Assembly (NCBI GenBank): GCA_963971225.1
Contig: OZ020268.1
Span: 112,436,830 to 112,500,829 of the forward strand
Length of the DNA stretch: 64,000 bases
Direction: 5' to 3'
From: Melieria omissa
Taxonomy: Eukaryota; Arthropoda; Insecta; Diptera; Ulidiidae
Positions 36,401 through 48,410 of the stretch are shown piece by piece. Each line of letters begins with the position of its first letter. Within the stretch, counting starts at the first letter, position 1. Under the pieces are notes generated by a model, which ran no database searches, was not told where the DNA came from, and was given only the letters and a program-made list of their open reading frames with translations. The translations under genes and the position numbers were made by a program.

Positions 36401-39400
36401 CAGACCCTTGCAGCAGCAAATATATAGCAGGCGTTGGACTTAAGGGCTTGACACATCCCTAAATATTTAACACAGAATTGAATATTGTTAGTAAGTCTTG
36501 TTTAACTAACTATGACTTAAGACAAAACTAGCTATGAAAGGCTACATTGTCATAGACTGGGGGGTTTCGATTCTCTTACAGCTGGAATGTTTTTATTGTT
36601 ATCGGTTTCGAGATCGATGGACAAGGCACAGTGGTAACTAATTTTGACTTTGTATAAACATTTTTTTTTAATTTCAATTTTTGCCTGTCAAATATTTTAC
36701 TTTTGCCATTTTATTCAAGAAATTTTACATTGCCACTTTTGATTCCTGAATGAATAACATTAGTTCTTTGAAGTTGCCTATATTATCCACCTACCTGAAC
36801 TCGTTCAATCGGCACTAAATTAGCGTATCGTTTTAATGTCGCTTCCTAGAATATGTCTTTCCTACATGAGAGAGAAAAAAGACATGAGAAACAACCCGAA
36901 TCGTCAAGATAGCACTCGATGCATCTGAGTCTTGTCTCAGAAAAATCGGGTAGAGAGCTTATTAGACTGTTTCCATTTCGCTAAGTTCCATGGAAAAAAG
37001 ATAGAAAATGTACGGATTTGAATTACCACTTTGAAGAATGTTAAACACAAAATCTGCAAAAAAAATTAAGTCTATTTAATTTTACTTCCACATTTGCAAA
37101 AAATTTCGCACCGTCTGAGATGTGAATAGAATAAATTTTCAGTGTAGTCGCATACAACTGAAACGATTGTGCATATGTATGTTTGTGCGACTGAAACTAT
37201 GGCACATGACGCGTATGGAAATCGGATGAGTGACAAAATGTCGTCATCACGTCACATCGCATTCCACAAAGCGTAAAATCAATTTTCGCATTAGCCCAAT
37301 TAATTGAGGCGCACCACAATTGAATAAACCAACAGGCAACCAAGCAAACAACAGCTCGCCACAGTGAAGCCGCTTCCGATGTTGTTGTTCTATGTGCCGC
37401 GAGCAATTATTTCCGCATCACTGCCTGGGAATTGCTGGTTCGCCACTCGCTCAAGCCGAAACGTACTTTAAAGAATCATTTCAGAAATCCATTAAAACGC
37501 CAATTGCTGCGGATCAGACAATGCGGTGCGCATTCCACTGCAGCCAAGAAGTTGGCCACATGCGCCTCCCTCCCTTCACCCGCCCACAATACTCGGTGCA
37601 CAATTGCACAACTGTGGCGTGTTTCGGGTTGACGGAAATGCAGTAAATGAGAAATTTGAAATTGAATACGGCAGTGAAAACTCTGCGGCGTCCGCCTGTT
37701 GCACTACATTTGCCACATGTTGCACCGTTTTGACAGGCGGTGTCAACACTTGTGTAACTGCAGTTTTTAGGGCGCGCATTTGTTGCGCTTCGACGTCTCA
37801 AAACGATACATTTGAAAAGATGAGTGTTGAGTCTGTTGGGTGGAAAATTTTAATTGCGATGTTTACATAAGTGTTGGTCGCTGCACATATGTCAAGTGCG
37901 TTTTTCGAATGACAGAAATTTATGAGCAGCTAACAGCGTTTAATGGGAATAGGCCAACAAATGCTAAAATTCCAATGCATACCAAATCAAATTTGACTTT
38001 TGACTATTGACTGACCAACACTCAGTTAAAAAGAATGATTTCCATGCTAGAAAACTTTGAACTGAGCAGATTTAAACAATTGTAACGAAGTCGCAATGAA
38101 ATACTCATCTAAAAATTAAGTATAAGAATTAATATGAGTGTTTATAACTTTTGCTTTTAGTAAGAACTGTGGCGTAGACGAGCCGACCAAACATTCTTCA
38201 TCGGATCTGTTATGAGATTTAAATATACGAAAATTATACAATAAAATCGCTCGAAAGCGCACAAAATCATTCTCAGATGGGGCTGTTGAAAACGTTTTTA
38301 CTGCACATCTTAGCCAAATTCACTGACGGCATTTCTTGCGGAAATGTTACGCAGCTTTGACTACGCAAACACACACACACATACACACACACACGCACGT
38401 GCACTATGCGGCGGTGTGTACTTAGTGAGGCATAAGCTGCAGACGTCTTGTGGACGGACAGGTTTGGCAAACTGATTGGCGTCTTGAGGCGATTAATGCC
38501 CCCACACAGCCCAGAGCACGACAGCCGCGCCAAGCGTTGGCACAATGAGTGGCGGCAAGCAGGCCGCCCAGCAGATGCATGGAATTGAGTCTCATGGCGG
38601 CGCGTGGCGACTGTGGCGTTGCTGGTTTTAGGTTAGGCAAGTGGCAAACTGGCCGAAGCCGCCGCACGCACGCACTCGCGCACGCTGTGGAAATGATGCC
38701 AAATGCGCGCACTGCGGATGCACAAGTGCTATTGAAATGTAATTTTGCACATGTTCCAAAACATTTTCATTTCATTTCATTGCGAATGCGAATGCGAACG
38801 CAAATGGGCTCAGTGCCGAAAACAGTTTGCTTTGCTGCTGTGCAAAAATAGAACTGCACTGTTTTCTTTTGCAGCTGACTTGTTGTTGTATTATGTTGTG
38901 TTGCGCTGAAAACGTCTTACAGACGACGCGCACAAAAAGCAGCGGCGTAAACAGCAAAATCGAAAGAAAACAACTATTCACGCTCAGCGGCTTCGTGCGG
39001 CTAATGCGAACAGTTGTTGCAGTTGCAAATTAATGGTGAATGCCACAAATGGTGCACTCTCAACAGCATCTACGCAGCCATTGCCACTGCGCCACAGTTG
39101 TCAGTGTATTAACGCCGTTTGAAGTTCATCAAAATCCAAATTAGTGGCTGGCCCGATCGCCCCACAGGTCTCTTGCGCATCAGCGGGAAACTCCCTTCCA
39201 GCGTCGAGCAGTTGCATGCAACATGGGAGGGGACAGTGAATCTTCATTTTATGAACGCAATGGCTGAGGTTATCATAAAAATATATGCGCCTTACGACTT
39301 TCCGCAAGCTGCCGTTGACGCCTCGCCTCAGTGTGCAATGCGCTGGGGGAGATGTCTACTAGTGCGCCGCCAATGTTTGCGGCCACAGTTCGATGAATGT

Positions 39401-42400
39401 TTCAACCATACTTTGTAATGTTTTTATTTATTGTTGTTGTGGTTGTTGTCTCGTGTCGTGCACACGCCTCATTGTAAACAATAAACAAATCACTTTGGTG
39501 CGACACTACACCGCAACGCACACGCGCCGATCGCTTCGCTCTGTCGCTCCCTGCGGCATGACATGACGTTGACACCGTTGCCCTTTGTATACCCTGCACT
39601 CGGTTGACAGGCTATATTCATTCATTGCATTGTGGAGCTTGTGGCGCCCAGAAGGAGGCATGGCCGGTATGGAATATATATTTGTGATCACATTAAAAAT
39701 TGGCATAGATAACACTGGTGTGATGGAATCTAAGTAGTTGTTTCGCAATTGTAGAATATCTCCTTAACCCTTTCGACCCCAAAGTTGCCTGAGAGCAACT
39801 TCACCTACTTGTCATCTTATAGCAAATGCTACAATTGATTTATTTTAATTTAATTTAAGTAGCCACCCACGAATTACTATTTTAAGAATTGAATTCAAAG
39901 CAAATTACATAAATTTTACTGTTATCCCCAAAATAATTTCCAATAATTTGCAGCGATATCAGGGAAAGTTTGTGTTCTAATTGAAGTCTATGAATTGGGC
40001 GCGTCTGATTAAAACCCTGTCTCTTTAATAATGGTTACATAAAATCAAAAAGTATTAATTTTGTATTATTTTATAAATATTAAATAATTTTTCTGTAATC
40101 AAGAAATATTGATACAAAATTTATTTAACCTGTTTTAAGCTAAAATTGTGCAGAAGTAAACTAGCTCTAGAACTCTAACAAAGAGGCGTGGCGACTTCTA
40201 ATGTCTTAGGCAAATGTGTCATGATTTAAATTCCAAAAAGTAATATCGCGACACAAGGAAAAATTCGGGGTCGAAAGGGTTAAAGCATTTCGGTTGAAGT
40301 TGCTTATTCATTTCAATCAAAACAATAATTACGGAATTAAAAAACTATAGTGTAGGGTGTTAATAAGTCGATCACTAGCTTAATTGTTGCTGTTGCTCTT
40401 TGCCCAAAGTGCTTCGCTTACTTGGGAGTTGCATTAAATATCGTAGCTATTTTTGTGGTTTATGACAATTTTTTCTAAGAGATCAGGGCAGCAGAATTAA
40501 TGCTCGGGAGACTAAGTGAACGAATAAGGAAAAGTGAAATGCATTTTGAATGTTATTAGATTCCCTCGACGAAGGGGACTCATCACAGTTTGGGAATCGT
40601 TGACACCTAAGTTGGCTGTGGGAGATTTGGAGGGAGCATCTGCTCCATTGGGCCCGCAAATAGGAAGAATAGCGGCGCTTGTACGCTAGCTGGCAATGTA
40701 AATACGTATATCGCACACCCACTACAAAAGTGACACAACTCAAAATTTTTAATTTTTCAGGAAACGCAAAAAACTGTTTTTGAGCTGAATAGACATTTTT
40801 TTTAAATAACTTATAGATCGTTTAGTAGAAAATACCTACAGATTATGCTTTAGGATAAGTTACAAAGATTTGTTTGTTTTGTTTTACACTAGAAAATCAA
40901 AAATTTTTAGTTGTGACTTTTTTGATGATATTTTAATTCAATAATACCGAGTTGTTTTAAGTTATGTCACTTTTGCAGAATTTAATAATTATAAATGACA
41001 GTTAAAAAGATGAAAGACAAATTTTGAAAATTCTAAATTAATTTTTTTATTTGAAAATATATTCTAAAATTGTCACAACTTTACTTAAAATTAACTTTAA
41101 CAAAAATTTATTTCGTCAAAAGTGACACAATTTGAATTAGGTCTCTTTTGTATTGAGCAGCAGCGATCAAAGAGCATCAAAGTTTTCGACATGAAGAGAG
41201 ACCTAACTGTATTTTTGCAACAGTTAATAACAACAAAATATACTGAGATTTTTCTTATTGGTAGATGGATGCATTATGCACAGCATTAACACATAAACCC
41301 GAAAATTAAACATTTTGAGTTGTGTCACTTTTGAAGTGGGTGTGCGATATGTGTGCTTGTACGCCGCCGATCGGGTCAATGAGAAGATGTAAACCATTGA
41401 ACTTAACGGCGTTCGTGCAAATTTCACCACACCGCAACACAATCGAACATCAAAGATCTGATAGGGGAGTGCAAAGGCGCCGCATTGTCAAACCGCAACT
41501 GCAGCGTCAAAACGTCGCCAGTGCCGCTGAGCTTGAACTGAACTGTGAAAAGTCAAGTTAGAAAATGAACACTTGGCTTGCATGTGTCCCCAATTTGGCT
41601 TGATGCAATACGATTTACACAGTGTTCATTGTGAACTCTATATCTCCACTCCCCCACTCTGAATTAGATCGTTTGTGTGATAGTCGCAAACGTGACTCAT
41701 AAATCACATTCTCCGTTGCTTCTTCTTGCCATTCGTGTTCTACCATAGAAATTGTATGGATTTTTATTTTCTCGCGCTTATAGAACAGCCATGTCCAGGA
41801 CGCCAAACAGCGTATACGCGCAGAAGTGAGGGGTGCTCTGGGCCATCCGCACCAGCATCACCGCCATGCGCACCATCGACAGCTGCCATCGCCGCATGTA
41901 CACAAGCACTACCACGGCTCGCACTGGCGCGACGGCCAGCACGTGCATCGGCTGTACAAGTGGAGCGGTCGCCGAAAACCCATCGACCATCATCAATTCA
42001 GCGGCTGGACGGCGTGGTCGATGTGCGACGGCGATTGCATCAAGCACCGAGAGCGCTTCTGCAAGGCGAAGCGGAAATGTGGGCACACCAAACATGTGGA
42101 GCAGCGCAAGTGCAAAAAGTGAGAATTAACAAATAAACAAAACTATCATTGGCCTAAAAACTATTCGAACTTTACTATTTTTAATTTTTCATACTCTTGA
42201 TACCATTTCTCCAACAGCTGCCACCCGTCACCTGTGCTGCATGAAGTAACTGCCACACACGCCCCCTGGCCCTCCCACAACATGCCGCAAACCATTATAA
42301 TAAATGCAGCCGCTGCCAGTGGCCAACAAGTTTCGCCCACCTCGCACCCGCCACCGCTTTACGGTCACCAGGTGCTAGTGCCAGTGCTGGAGCAGATCGA

Positions 42401-45400
42401 AGAGCCCAAGCACCGCGGTCACTTATCAAACAGTCATCATGACTATGCGCCGGTCATTGTTCGCAACACTGTTTCGCCGCCTCTCTCAGCGGAGAGCCAG
42501 CAGCAAGAGGAGGAGAAGGAGGAACCGGAGGTGGAAGTCGACGATGCGCTCTCCATTACGGAAATTTCAACCGAAGACGAGTCCAGCCATGTGCCCAGTG
42601 CACCGCCCAGATTCAGAAAGAAGCCAAAACCGATTCTAATGGACGAGGACGACTACGACGAGCTCATTTCTGAGGAGCAGAGCGACGAGCTGGATGAGTT
42701 CGAGAACTACGACGACTACCAGCCGAGGGGCGAAATAAGTCTGGTGCGGGCAGTGCGCACGCGCAACTCCCGACAGCGAAAGCAGCGAAAACAACAGCGA
42801 AAACTCCAGCGTAATCGTCCAAGCGCGTTGAGGCCGCGCAATCTGGCGCCCGGCGACGACGGCATCGAGGGCGATATCTTTCAGTATGAGGACTTTGATT
42901 TTCCGCCCGATCAGGGCCGCGCACCCGAGAACCAGTACGGCGACTCGTACGAGGATGAGGACTACTTGGAAAATCGCAACTCGAGTTTGAATTCGTTGGC
43001 GCGTGAGAAGGCCAACGGGCTGACGGCAAAGCACCGACGAATCTACTCGAAATGGAGTCGCTGGACCAAGTGCACGCCGAAGTGTACAACGCGCCGCTAC
43101 AAGTGAGACTGCCTCCCGCTTCTGATAATTTTTTTTTTTTTATTGTTTTTGTTTTTTAGGAAATGCCGCGTAAAGGAGCAGTGCGGACGCGAAGTGCTGC
43201 GCGAGATCGCCTACTGCTACACAGAGGGCAGCTTCTGTCAGCAGTGGCTGCAGGCGCAAGTGCAAAAGTCGCCGCCCTACGAGCTGCGTCCCGTGGCCGC
43301 GTCGCGGCGTCGCGACATCTCCGACGGCACGCAGTCGAACAATGCCATCGCCAGCGATTTCATAATGAACAGCAAAGGGTATCGCGGACCCGAGTATGCA
43401 CCGCTGAAGCTGAAATGCGGTATTGCGCCGATACGCAACAACAAGCGCAGCATGTACAACATGCTGAAGATCATTGGCGGCAAGGCGGCGCGTAGGGGCG
43501 AGTGGCCTTGGCAGGTGGCCATCTTCAATCGGTTCAAGGTCAGTTCTAAAGGTGCTGTGATGATAGAAAATAGTTAGCTTCATCTGTCGTTTTACCAAGA
43601 CATAATTATTTATCGACATATGTATGTTTGATTGATACTTTTGCAGGAAGCATTCTGCGGCGGCACACTGATTGCGCCGCAATGGGTCCTGACTGCCGCT
43701 CACTGCGTGCGCAAAGTGCTGCATGTGCGCATTGGCGAGCACAATCTCGACTACGAGGACGGCACCGAAATACAGCTACGCGTCCTGAAGAGCTTCAAGC
43801 ACCCCAACTTTGATAAGAAAACCGTGGACAGTGATGTGGCGCTGCTCAAGTAAGTAGCGATTTGAAAAGTCGTCCTTAGCTATAAAAACCTTGTTGCTAT
43901 AGAGAGCAATGAAACTTATCTCATTCAACTCAACTAACAAACAGAAGAAATTAAAAAAAAATGCTGCCTATTTAGTTTACCATTTATTAAAGTAAGTAAG
44001 TAGAAGTGGCTGGTCCGAGGAGAGCTCATCTCGTCCATAGATGCGCATTGTGATACCATAGAAATTCGGATTCAAATCCTTCCTGTACATGAAACCAGTT
44101 TGAGCTTTCAATGAAGCTAAGTACACTGTGAAAAGCCTTATAGGCCGAACTTATAGATTATTGAAAAAAAAATATGTACAAGTGAATTCTTCGCATCCTA
44201 GAAAGTGGAGGACAGATGCAAAAGTGAGCTTAAAGTACGCTTTATTTCTGTTCGTAGTGAGAAGGTAATCCCAGCCCTTCTGCAGGGTTCCCATTCAAAC
44301 ATTGACTCTTGAAATCAGCTGGTTTCTCTTTAAACCTTTCGCTATTTTGTTGCCATATGGCAACATGCTACTTTGTGGACGTCTGAACCTTGTGTGGTTT
44401 CAAGAATACATTTTTTATTAGTCCTTAGAATAGTTTGAAGTTTTAGGAAAAATACGAAATTCATAAACTGAATATTAACCCTTCGTTGCATGATTTAACT
44501 TCCGTGAAGAAAAACAATTTTTGTTATATAATTCTTGTTGCTTGTTAAATTCTGATGGTAAAAATTAAATTTTGTTGAATTCCTGTATCTATGAAAAAAG
44601 TTTTGCGGCCATTTTCCGTATCCTGGTGAGGGCGCTATCGCCGAAATGAAAGTCAGTTTTATCAATATTTTAGTGTTCGGGGAGTCGAACAGAGGTCAGA
44701 CGTCACTATATACTCGTAATTCAACGCACTAAACAGCTGAAGGACGATGATCGCCATATCACCGTCGCCATCAATAACCAAAATTATTTCACCAAAGCGA
44801 AACACTTGTTGCTTTTTCGATTATTTTGCGCATACTTTCAATGTTAATCGCAAAATTAAGTTAGTAATCAATTGTTTTAACATAAAAGACAAAACTGAAG
44901 GATGTATGACTGTAAAATGCTGAATAGAATAGTTTCCAAATCTATGAAAAGTTAACATCGCATATTTGCAATGCCATGCAGCGAAGGGTTAAAGTTTAAA
45001 GAAGAGAAGTATACACGTTTTTTAATGGTATATCTTGGCATAGTAAAAGAAGAAGAAGCAGAAAATTACAGAAATTTTTAATTTGACGTTTTTTTTAAAT
45101 TTAGAAAACTTTTTTTTGTAATTTTGACTGAAGTAAATGGAAAAATATTTAAATTTTCATTATGCGTAAAAAGTTTTATGTTTGTAATTATTACAGCCAC
45201 AACGATGTGGTTGCTCTCATAGAAAAACATCCTAAAAATACAGGGCGCGAGTATAAAAATTAAAAATGTCTTATGGAATGTTGCTAATACAACCACAGAG
45301 AAGCCTAAAACATAACATTTAAAATTAAATTAACAATTAAAAAAAAATAATTTTTAATACACTTCAATTATAATTAAAAATAAGTATTATTCAAAATTTG

Positions 45401-45968
45401 TGCAACTAATTTATTAACCGTTAATCAACTAATTAGTTGTATTTATTTATGTAATCATTTTGTCTTTTGTTTGTGTCTCCTCTCCGAAAAAAGACTCCCG
45501 AGACCGGTGAATGGCACCACTTGGATTGGCTTCTCCTGCTTGCCGCGTCCCTACCAGCCGCTGCCCAAGAACATCGAATGCACCGTCATTGGATGGGGAA
45601 AGCGACGCAATCGCGACGCAGCCGGCACCAGTGTGCTGCATCAGGCCAGCGTGCCCATCATACCGATGGACAATTGTCGTTCCGTCTACCAGGACTACAC
45701 CATCACAAAGAACATGTTCTGCGCTGGCCACAAGCGCGGCCGCATTGACACATGCGCCGGCGACTCGGGCGGACCGCTGCTCTGCCGCGACGCCACCAAG
45801 CCCAACCATCCGTGGACCATTTTCGGCATCACCTCGTTCGGCGACGGTTGCGCCAAGCGCAACAAGTTCGGCATCTACGCCAAGGTGCCCAACTACGTCG
45901 ACTGGGTGTGGTCCGTGATCAATTGCAATGGCAACTGTAAGCTGCATCAGCGCAATTACAGCAACTAA
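33355..45968 (+). CDS. Secreted trypsin-type serine protease with two TSP1-like modules (6 coding exons, 778 aa)
   Basis: Coding exons: 33355-33414, 41784-42118, 42218-43102, 43160-43538, 43647-43849 and 45494-45968. All have GT..AG introns and the phases agree (0,2,2,0,2), giving 2337 bases including TAA. Residues 1-20 (MNLDILLKLLTFLQF...) are a hydrophobic signal peptide. A His-rich stretch is followed by a TSP1-like module (WTAWSMC...C, about 95-133). A 270-residue acidic, low-complexity linker rich in D, E and Q comes next, then a second module (WSRWTKC..KC, about 411-455). The S1 protease domain starts at IIGG (531-534), with His572 (TAAHC), Asp616 (DSDVALL) and Ser712 (GDSGGP). Asp706 at the base of the S1 pocket predicts cleavage after Lys/Arg. 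Activation would cut after Lys530. The usual SWG near the pocket is SFG. It is likely an extracellular zymogen; its substrate is unknown, and I do not recognise the orthologue. Introns 1 and 5 carry transposons. Confidence 0.9.
34073..34332 (+). mobile_element. 5' fragment of a different mariner, nested in the TTAA MITE
   Basis: It starts after TA with CGTGGGCAGTCCGATAAGTA, a mariner-type terminus, and reaches an ATG at 34247 encoding MEKEQYRSVIRQIGRI, which resembles the mariner transposase N-terminus. The rest is missing, and the piece has replaced about 50 bases of the MITE. Confidence 0.65.
34699..35430 (-). mobile_element. mariner, internally deleted copy 2, nested
   Basis: 732 bp, same ends and family as 29652-30394, in opposite orientation, with TA on both sides. 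The minus-strand frame (34774-35298) keeps HRMLSETYGD, CREWFQRFKNG, then joins directly to VILQHDNARPH (second Asp), YSPDVAPSDFHLF (third Asp) and the VASDGQYFE end. The first catalytic Asp is missing. Its breakpoints differ from copy 1. It sits inside a TTAA element in the protease intron. Confidence 0.9.
35635..36167. mobile_element. TTAA MITE, CCTTCACACTGTCACC ends
   Basis: 533 bp between TTAA at 35631-35634 and 36168-36171, with inverted ends CCTTCACACTGTCAC / CCTTCACACAGTCAC. A palindrome ATTAACATATGTTAAT sits just inside each end. No ORF. In the first coding intron of the protease gene. Confidence 0.83.
36172..39763. other. Protease first coding intron, element-poor part
   Basis: The 37.2-39.6 kb portion is GC-richer and free of element ends, which is unusual in this intron and may mark regulatory sequence. 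Open frames there overlap on both strands and none is credible. Confidence 0.4.
38369..38400. repeat. (CA)n microsatellite, interrupted
   Basis: CA repeats broken by one TA and one CG unit, inside the first coding intron of the protease gene. Confidence 0.75.
39768..40279. mobile_element. TTAA MITE, CCCTTTCGACCCC ends, copy 2 (intact)
   Basis: 512 bp, flanked by TTAA at 39764-39767 and 40280-40283, with ends CCCTTTCGACCCC on both sides (inverted). Non-coding and AT-rich. It lies in the first coding intron of the protease gene. Confidence 0.87.
40712..41346. mobile_element. MITE with CGCACACCCAC ends, copy 2 (reverse orientation)
   Basis: 635 bp, flanked by ATAT on both sides, and homologous to 12255-12883 along its length in the opposite orientation. 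It lies in the first coding intron of the protease gene, about 440 bp before exon 2. Confidence 0.8.
44334..45330. mobile_element. TTAA element, (C)CCTTTCGCTATT end, copy 2, carrying a nested MITE
   Basis: It starts after TTAA (44330-44333) with ACCTTTCGCTATTTTGTTGC and is homologous, inverted, to 32430-32902. A 510-bp TTAA MITE sits inside. The right boundary is approximate. It fills most of the last protease intron. Confidence 0.7.
44479..44988. mobile_element. Nested TTAA MITE, CCCTTCGTTGCATG ends
   Basis: 510 bp between TTAA at 44475-44478 and 44989-44992. The ends are CCCTTCGTTGCATG and CCCTTCGCTGCATGG (inverted). The related host element at 32430-32902 has a single TTAA at the same place, so the insertion and its TTAA duplication are directly visible. 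Confidence 0.9.
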
Positions 45969-47089
45969 CATAACAAAAAGTGCGGTGCAAGGATGCCCGT
46001 GATTTATGATGCCGTATGAGTGGAGGGTGCCGTATCGGGCGCTGGCGATCGCTTGACAAATGATGCGACCAGCGAGAGTGCAACGGTAGTTTGTCCCAGT
46101 TCGTACGGTGCGGCACTTTGGCCACACAGCCGATGTGGAGCTGGAATTGAATTTCAATTTACTTAATTTAATTAATTTATTTGAAGTGACATTATCTGGC
46201 GGGCCCACGTTGCCACTCGTAGCTTAAGTGCGTGCACGTGTGTGTCAGTGTGTGTCTGCTTGCTGAAGAGGCTGTGAAATACTTCGAATATATGTAACTG
46301 CGGCGGTCTGAGCGCTCTTTCGACCCTATTAGGAAAAGTATTAAATTTCGTTAGGTTCTGTGTAAATTTGTAGGATCGGCTGCAACGATCAGCGCTCGCC
46401 GATATCAATGTAGAAATATTTTACGTATAAAACGTTTTTGTAATTTATTGTAAAGGCCCTCATTAGTTGTACACTTGCTATGAATTTGGAACATTATCTA
46501 ACTACACTAAGAAATCAATGAGGGTAAAATTAAAGTATTCACTGTTTCGTTATTTGTTACCTGTATTAAGTTTGTCTCAACTAAAAACAATTTAGTAGAA
46601 TATTACCTACTAAAAACTAGAATTGGATAAAACATTCTTAGCACTAAACAATTAACTTATAACTCAACTGCAAATGATATTAAAACAAAAGTTTAACTTC
46701 ACTTTTATCACCACGAATTGCACAACGATGTCAATTAGTGAAATTTAAACTTTAGTCTGACTTTGAGAGTGGACAAAAGTTAGAAAAAAGTCGTTGGTAT
46801 GGAACACCCACGAAGCCCAGTTAATACTACATTTATACAACTAAACCGTATATTACTTAACCGATAACTTAGCACCGACTTTAACATTCGAATTGAATCA
46901 AAATCAAATCTTATATTACTTTACCGATAAGTTAAGACCGATTGTCGGTTTAAACTCAATCTACGTCAATTTCTTGAAACTCTTATAAAGTTCTGTAAAA
47001 TATTATGTCAGTGTGTAGATATGTCCCGTAGTTTTTTATGTATTATGCCAAAACCGAAATGTCCCAGTTCATTGTTTAGTTAAATTGTA

Positions 47090-47095
47090 AATAAA
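47090..47095 (+). other. Possible poly(A) signal of the protease gene
   Basis: This AATAAA is 1.1 kb past the protease stop codon. I saw no closer canonical signal, so either the 3' UTR is long or a variant signal is used. Confidence 0.3.
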
Positions 47096-47123
47096 GATAA
47101 TGTTTAAAGCACAACGCCTTCAG

Positions 47124-47302
47124 GGGATACTACGGTTTCCGTGGCACCGCCATTTCATGATGTTTTTAGATAGATTGACCGAAAATAAATCGAAAATGAG
47201 GAATAAAATTTTTCGATATCTCGCTTCGTTTTCGAGATATCGAGGTTCAAAGTTTAAAATTTCGCCCTCAAATGACGGCGCCACGGAAACCGTAGTCGTG
47301 CC
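47124..47302. mobile_element. Mutator/hAT-like MITE with TACGGTTTCCGTG ends, copy 2 (reverse orientation)
   Basis: It is a shorter relative of 5401-5674 in the opposite orientation, flanked by CGCCTTCAG (47115-47123) and CACCTTCAG (47303-47311), which match at 8 of 9. The two ends differ outside the shared core: one carries GGGATA, the other GCACGAC. The same asymmetry is seen in copy 1. It lies in the 3' flank of the protease gene. Confidence 0.75.
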
Positions 47303-48101
47303 CACCTTCAGTATATTTATTCAAAATAAAAAGGGAAATTCTCACAATTTGCTTTTATCTACAGGTAAGCAATGCTTAAATTGTCTTTAACCAAACGTAA
47401 CAAACCCAGTGTTGGTCCTTCGTCTTCTACAAATCTTTTCAGCATTTTGAAGTGCGCAGCTAACATCGACATTATGGCAGCTGTAGCTGTCATCATTTCA
47501 AATAAAACATTTTTATTTTATTACAGGTTGCCTCACATATAAAAACATATAACTCAATATTTGCTCCAATTCAAGTATAAACAGACGGTTTCTAAAACGA
47601 TTGCTTGGTGGTTCCACTCCGAGAGAAGGCATGAAATTGCCCCCCATATTTTAGAAATTTAGAACATTTTACACATACATAAATATGTGTCTAAAAACAG
47701 ATAAACAATGGCACAACAATGTTATAAAAATTGTTGCCTCTATGCATTCACTTTTAATTGTCCCAGTGGGCACATCGACAAGAGTCTGAAGCGATTTTCA
47801 AGATCATTAGTGCCGTCGAGTGATACACCTGACATACAACATTGCCACCAAAATACCCAAATGCCTATTCGCCTCGTTTCTCTTGAGTGCAGGCGAACAA
47901 CAGATGATTTATGTTTAACGCAGCGGCGTTGCATTCCACTACAAGTTGCGATTATCATAAAAATTCCAAAGCATAACAGCCACTTGGGAGAGATAGGCGC
48001 ACAAACTGCTTCAGCACGCTTTGCTTTGCTTACTTGTTTAGATGTTCATTGAAAAGGTCGCGTTTTTGTAGAACAGTTGTGTTGAGTTTTTTTTAATCTT
48101 T

Positions 48102-48107
48102 TTTATT
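48102..48107 (-). other. Poly(A) signal of odr4
   Basis: Read on the minus strand this is AATAAA, 304 bases past the odr4 stop codon, in AT-rich sequence. Confidence 0.45.
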
Positions 48108-48410
48108 ACAATTCAGCAAACGCTGTTCAGTAGAAAATGAAAACAATATATTTGTATATAGTTTTTGTAACTCATTAAAAATTTTTAAATACAAAAAATA
48201 AAAATGAATAAACAAAATTACTGATCACCGTTCAGCATGTAGTACACTTGTGTTTTTGTTTTGCAATGTTATTAAGCTTTTCGGTTTAAATTAAGTAGGT
48301 AGGTAAGGGGGCACGGCAAAAGCGACGGTGCCGCAGCGATGCAACGCATCGTTAGCCGAACAAAATTGAGTTCAATAGTTCCCGGCGCAAAGCAGCGACT
48401 GTGTGCCGTC

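Larger units (their letters stand above)
46000..48100. other. Convergent 3' ends of the protease and odr4 genes
   Basis: Protease 3' UTR, the MITE at 47124-47302 and the odr4 3' flank. No further gene is seen. Confidence 0.4.

Noticed and set aside
41791..42136. ATG at 41791 as the protease start
   Set aside because: It lies in a different frame from the TSP1 module; the acceptor at 41783 in phase with the signal-peptide exon gives a better model.
45447..46208. Minus-strand ORF over the protease catalytic exon
   Set aside because: Shadow of the protease exon, which has the GDSGGP motif in the sense frame.
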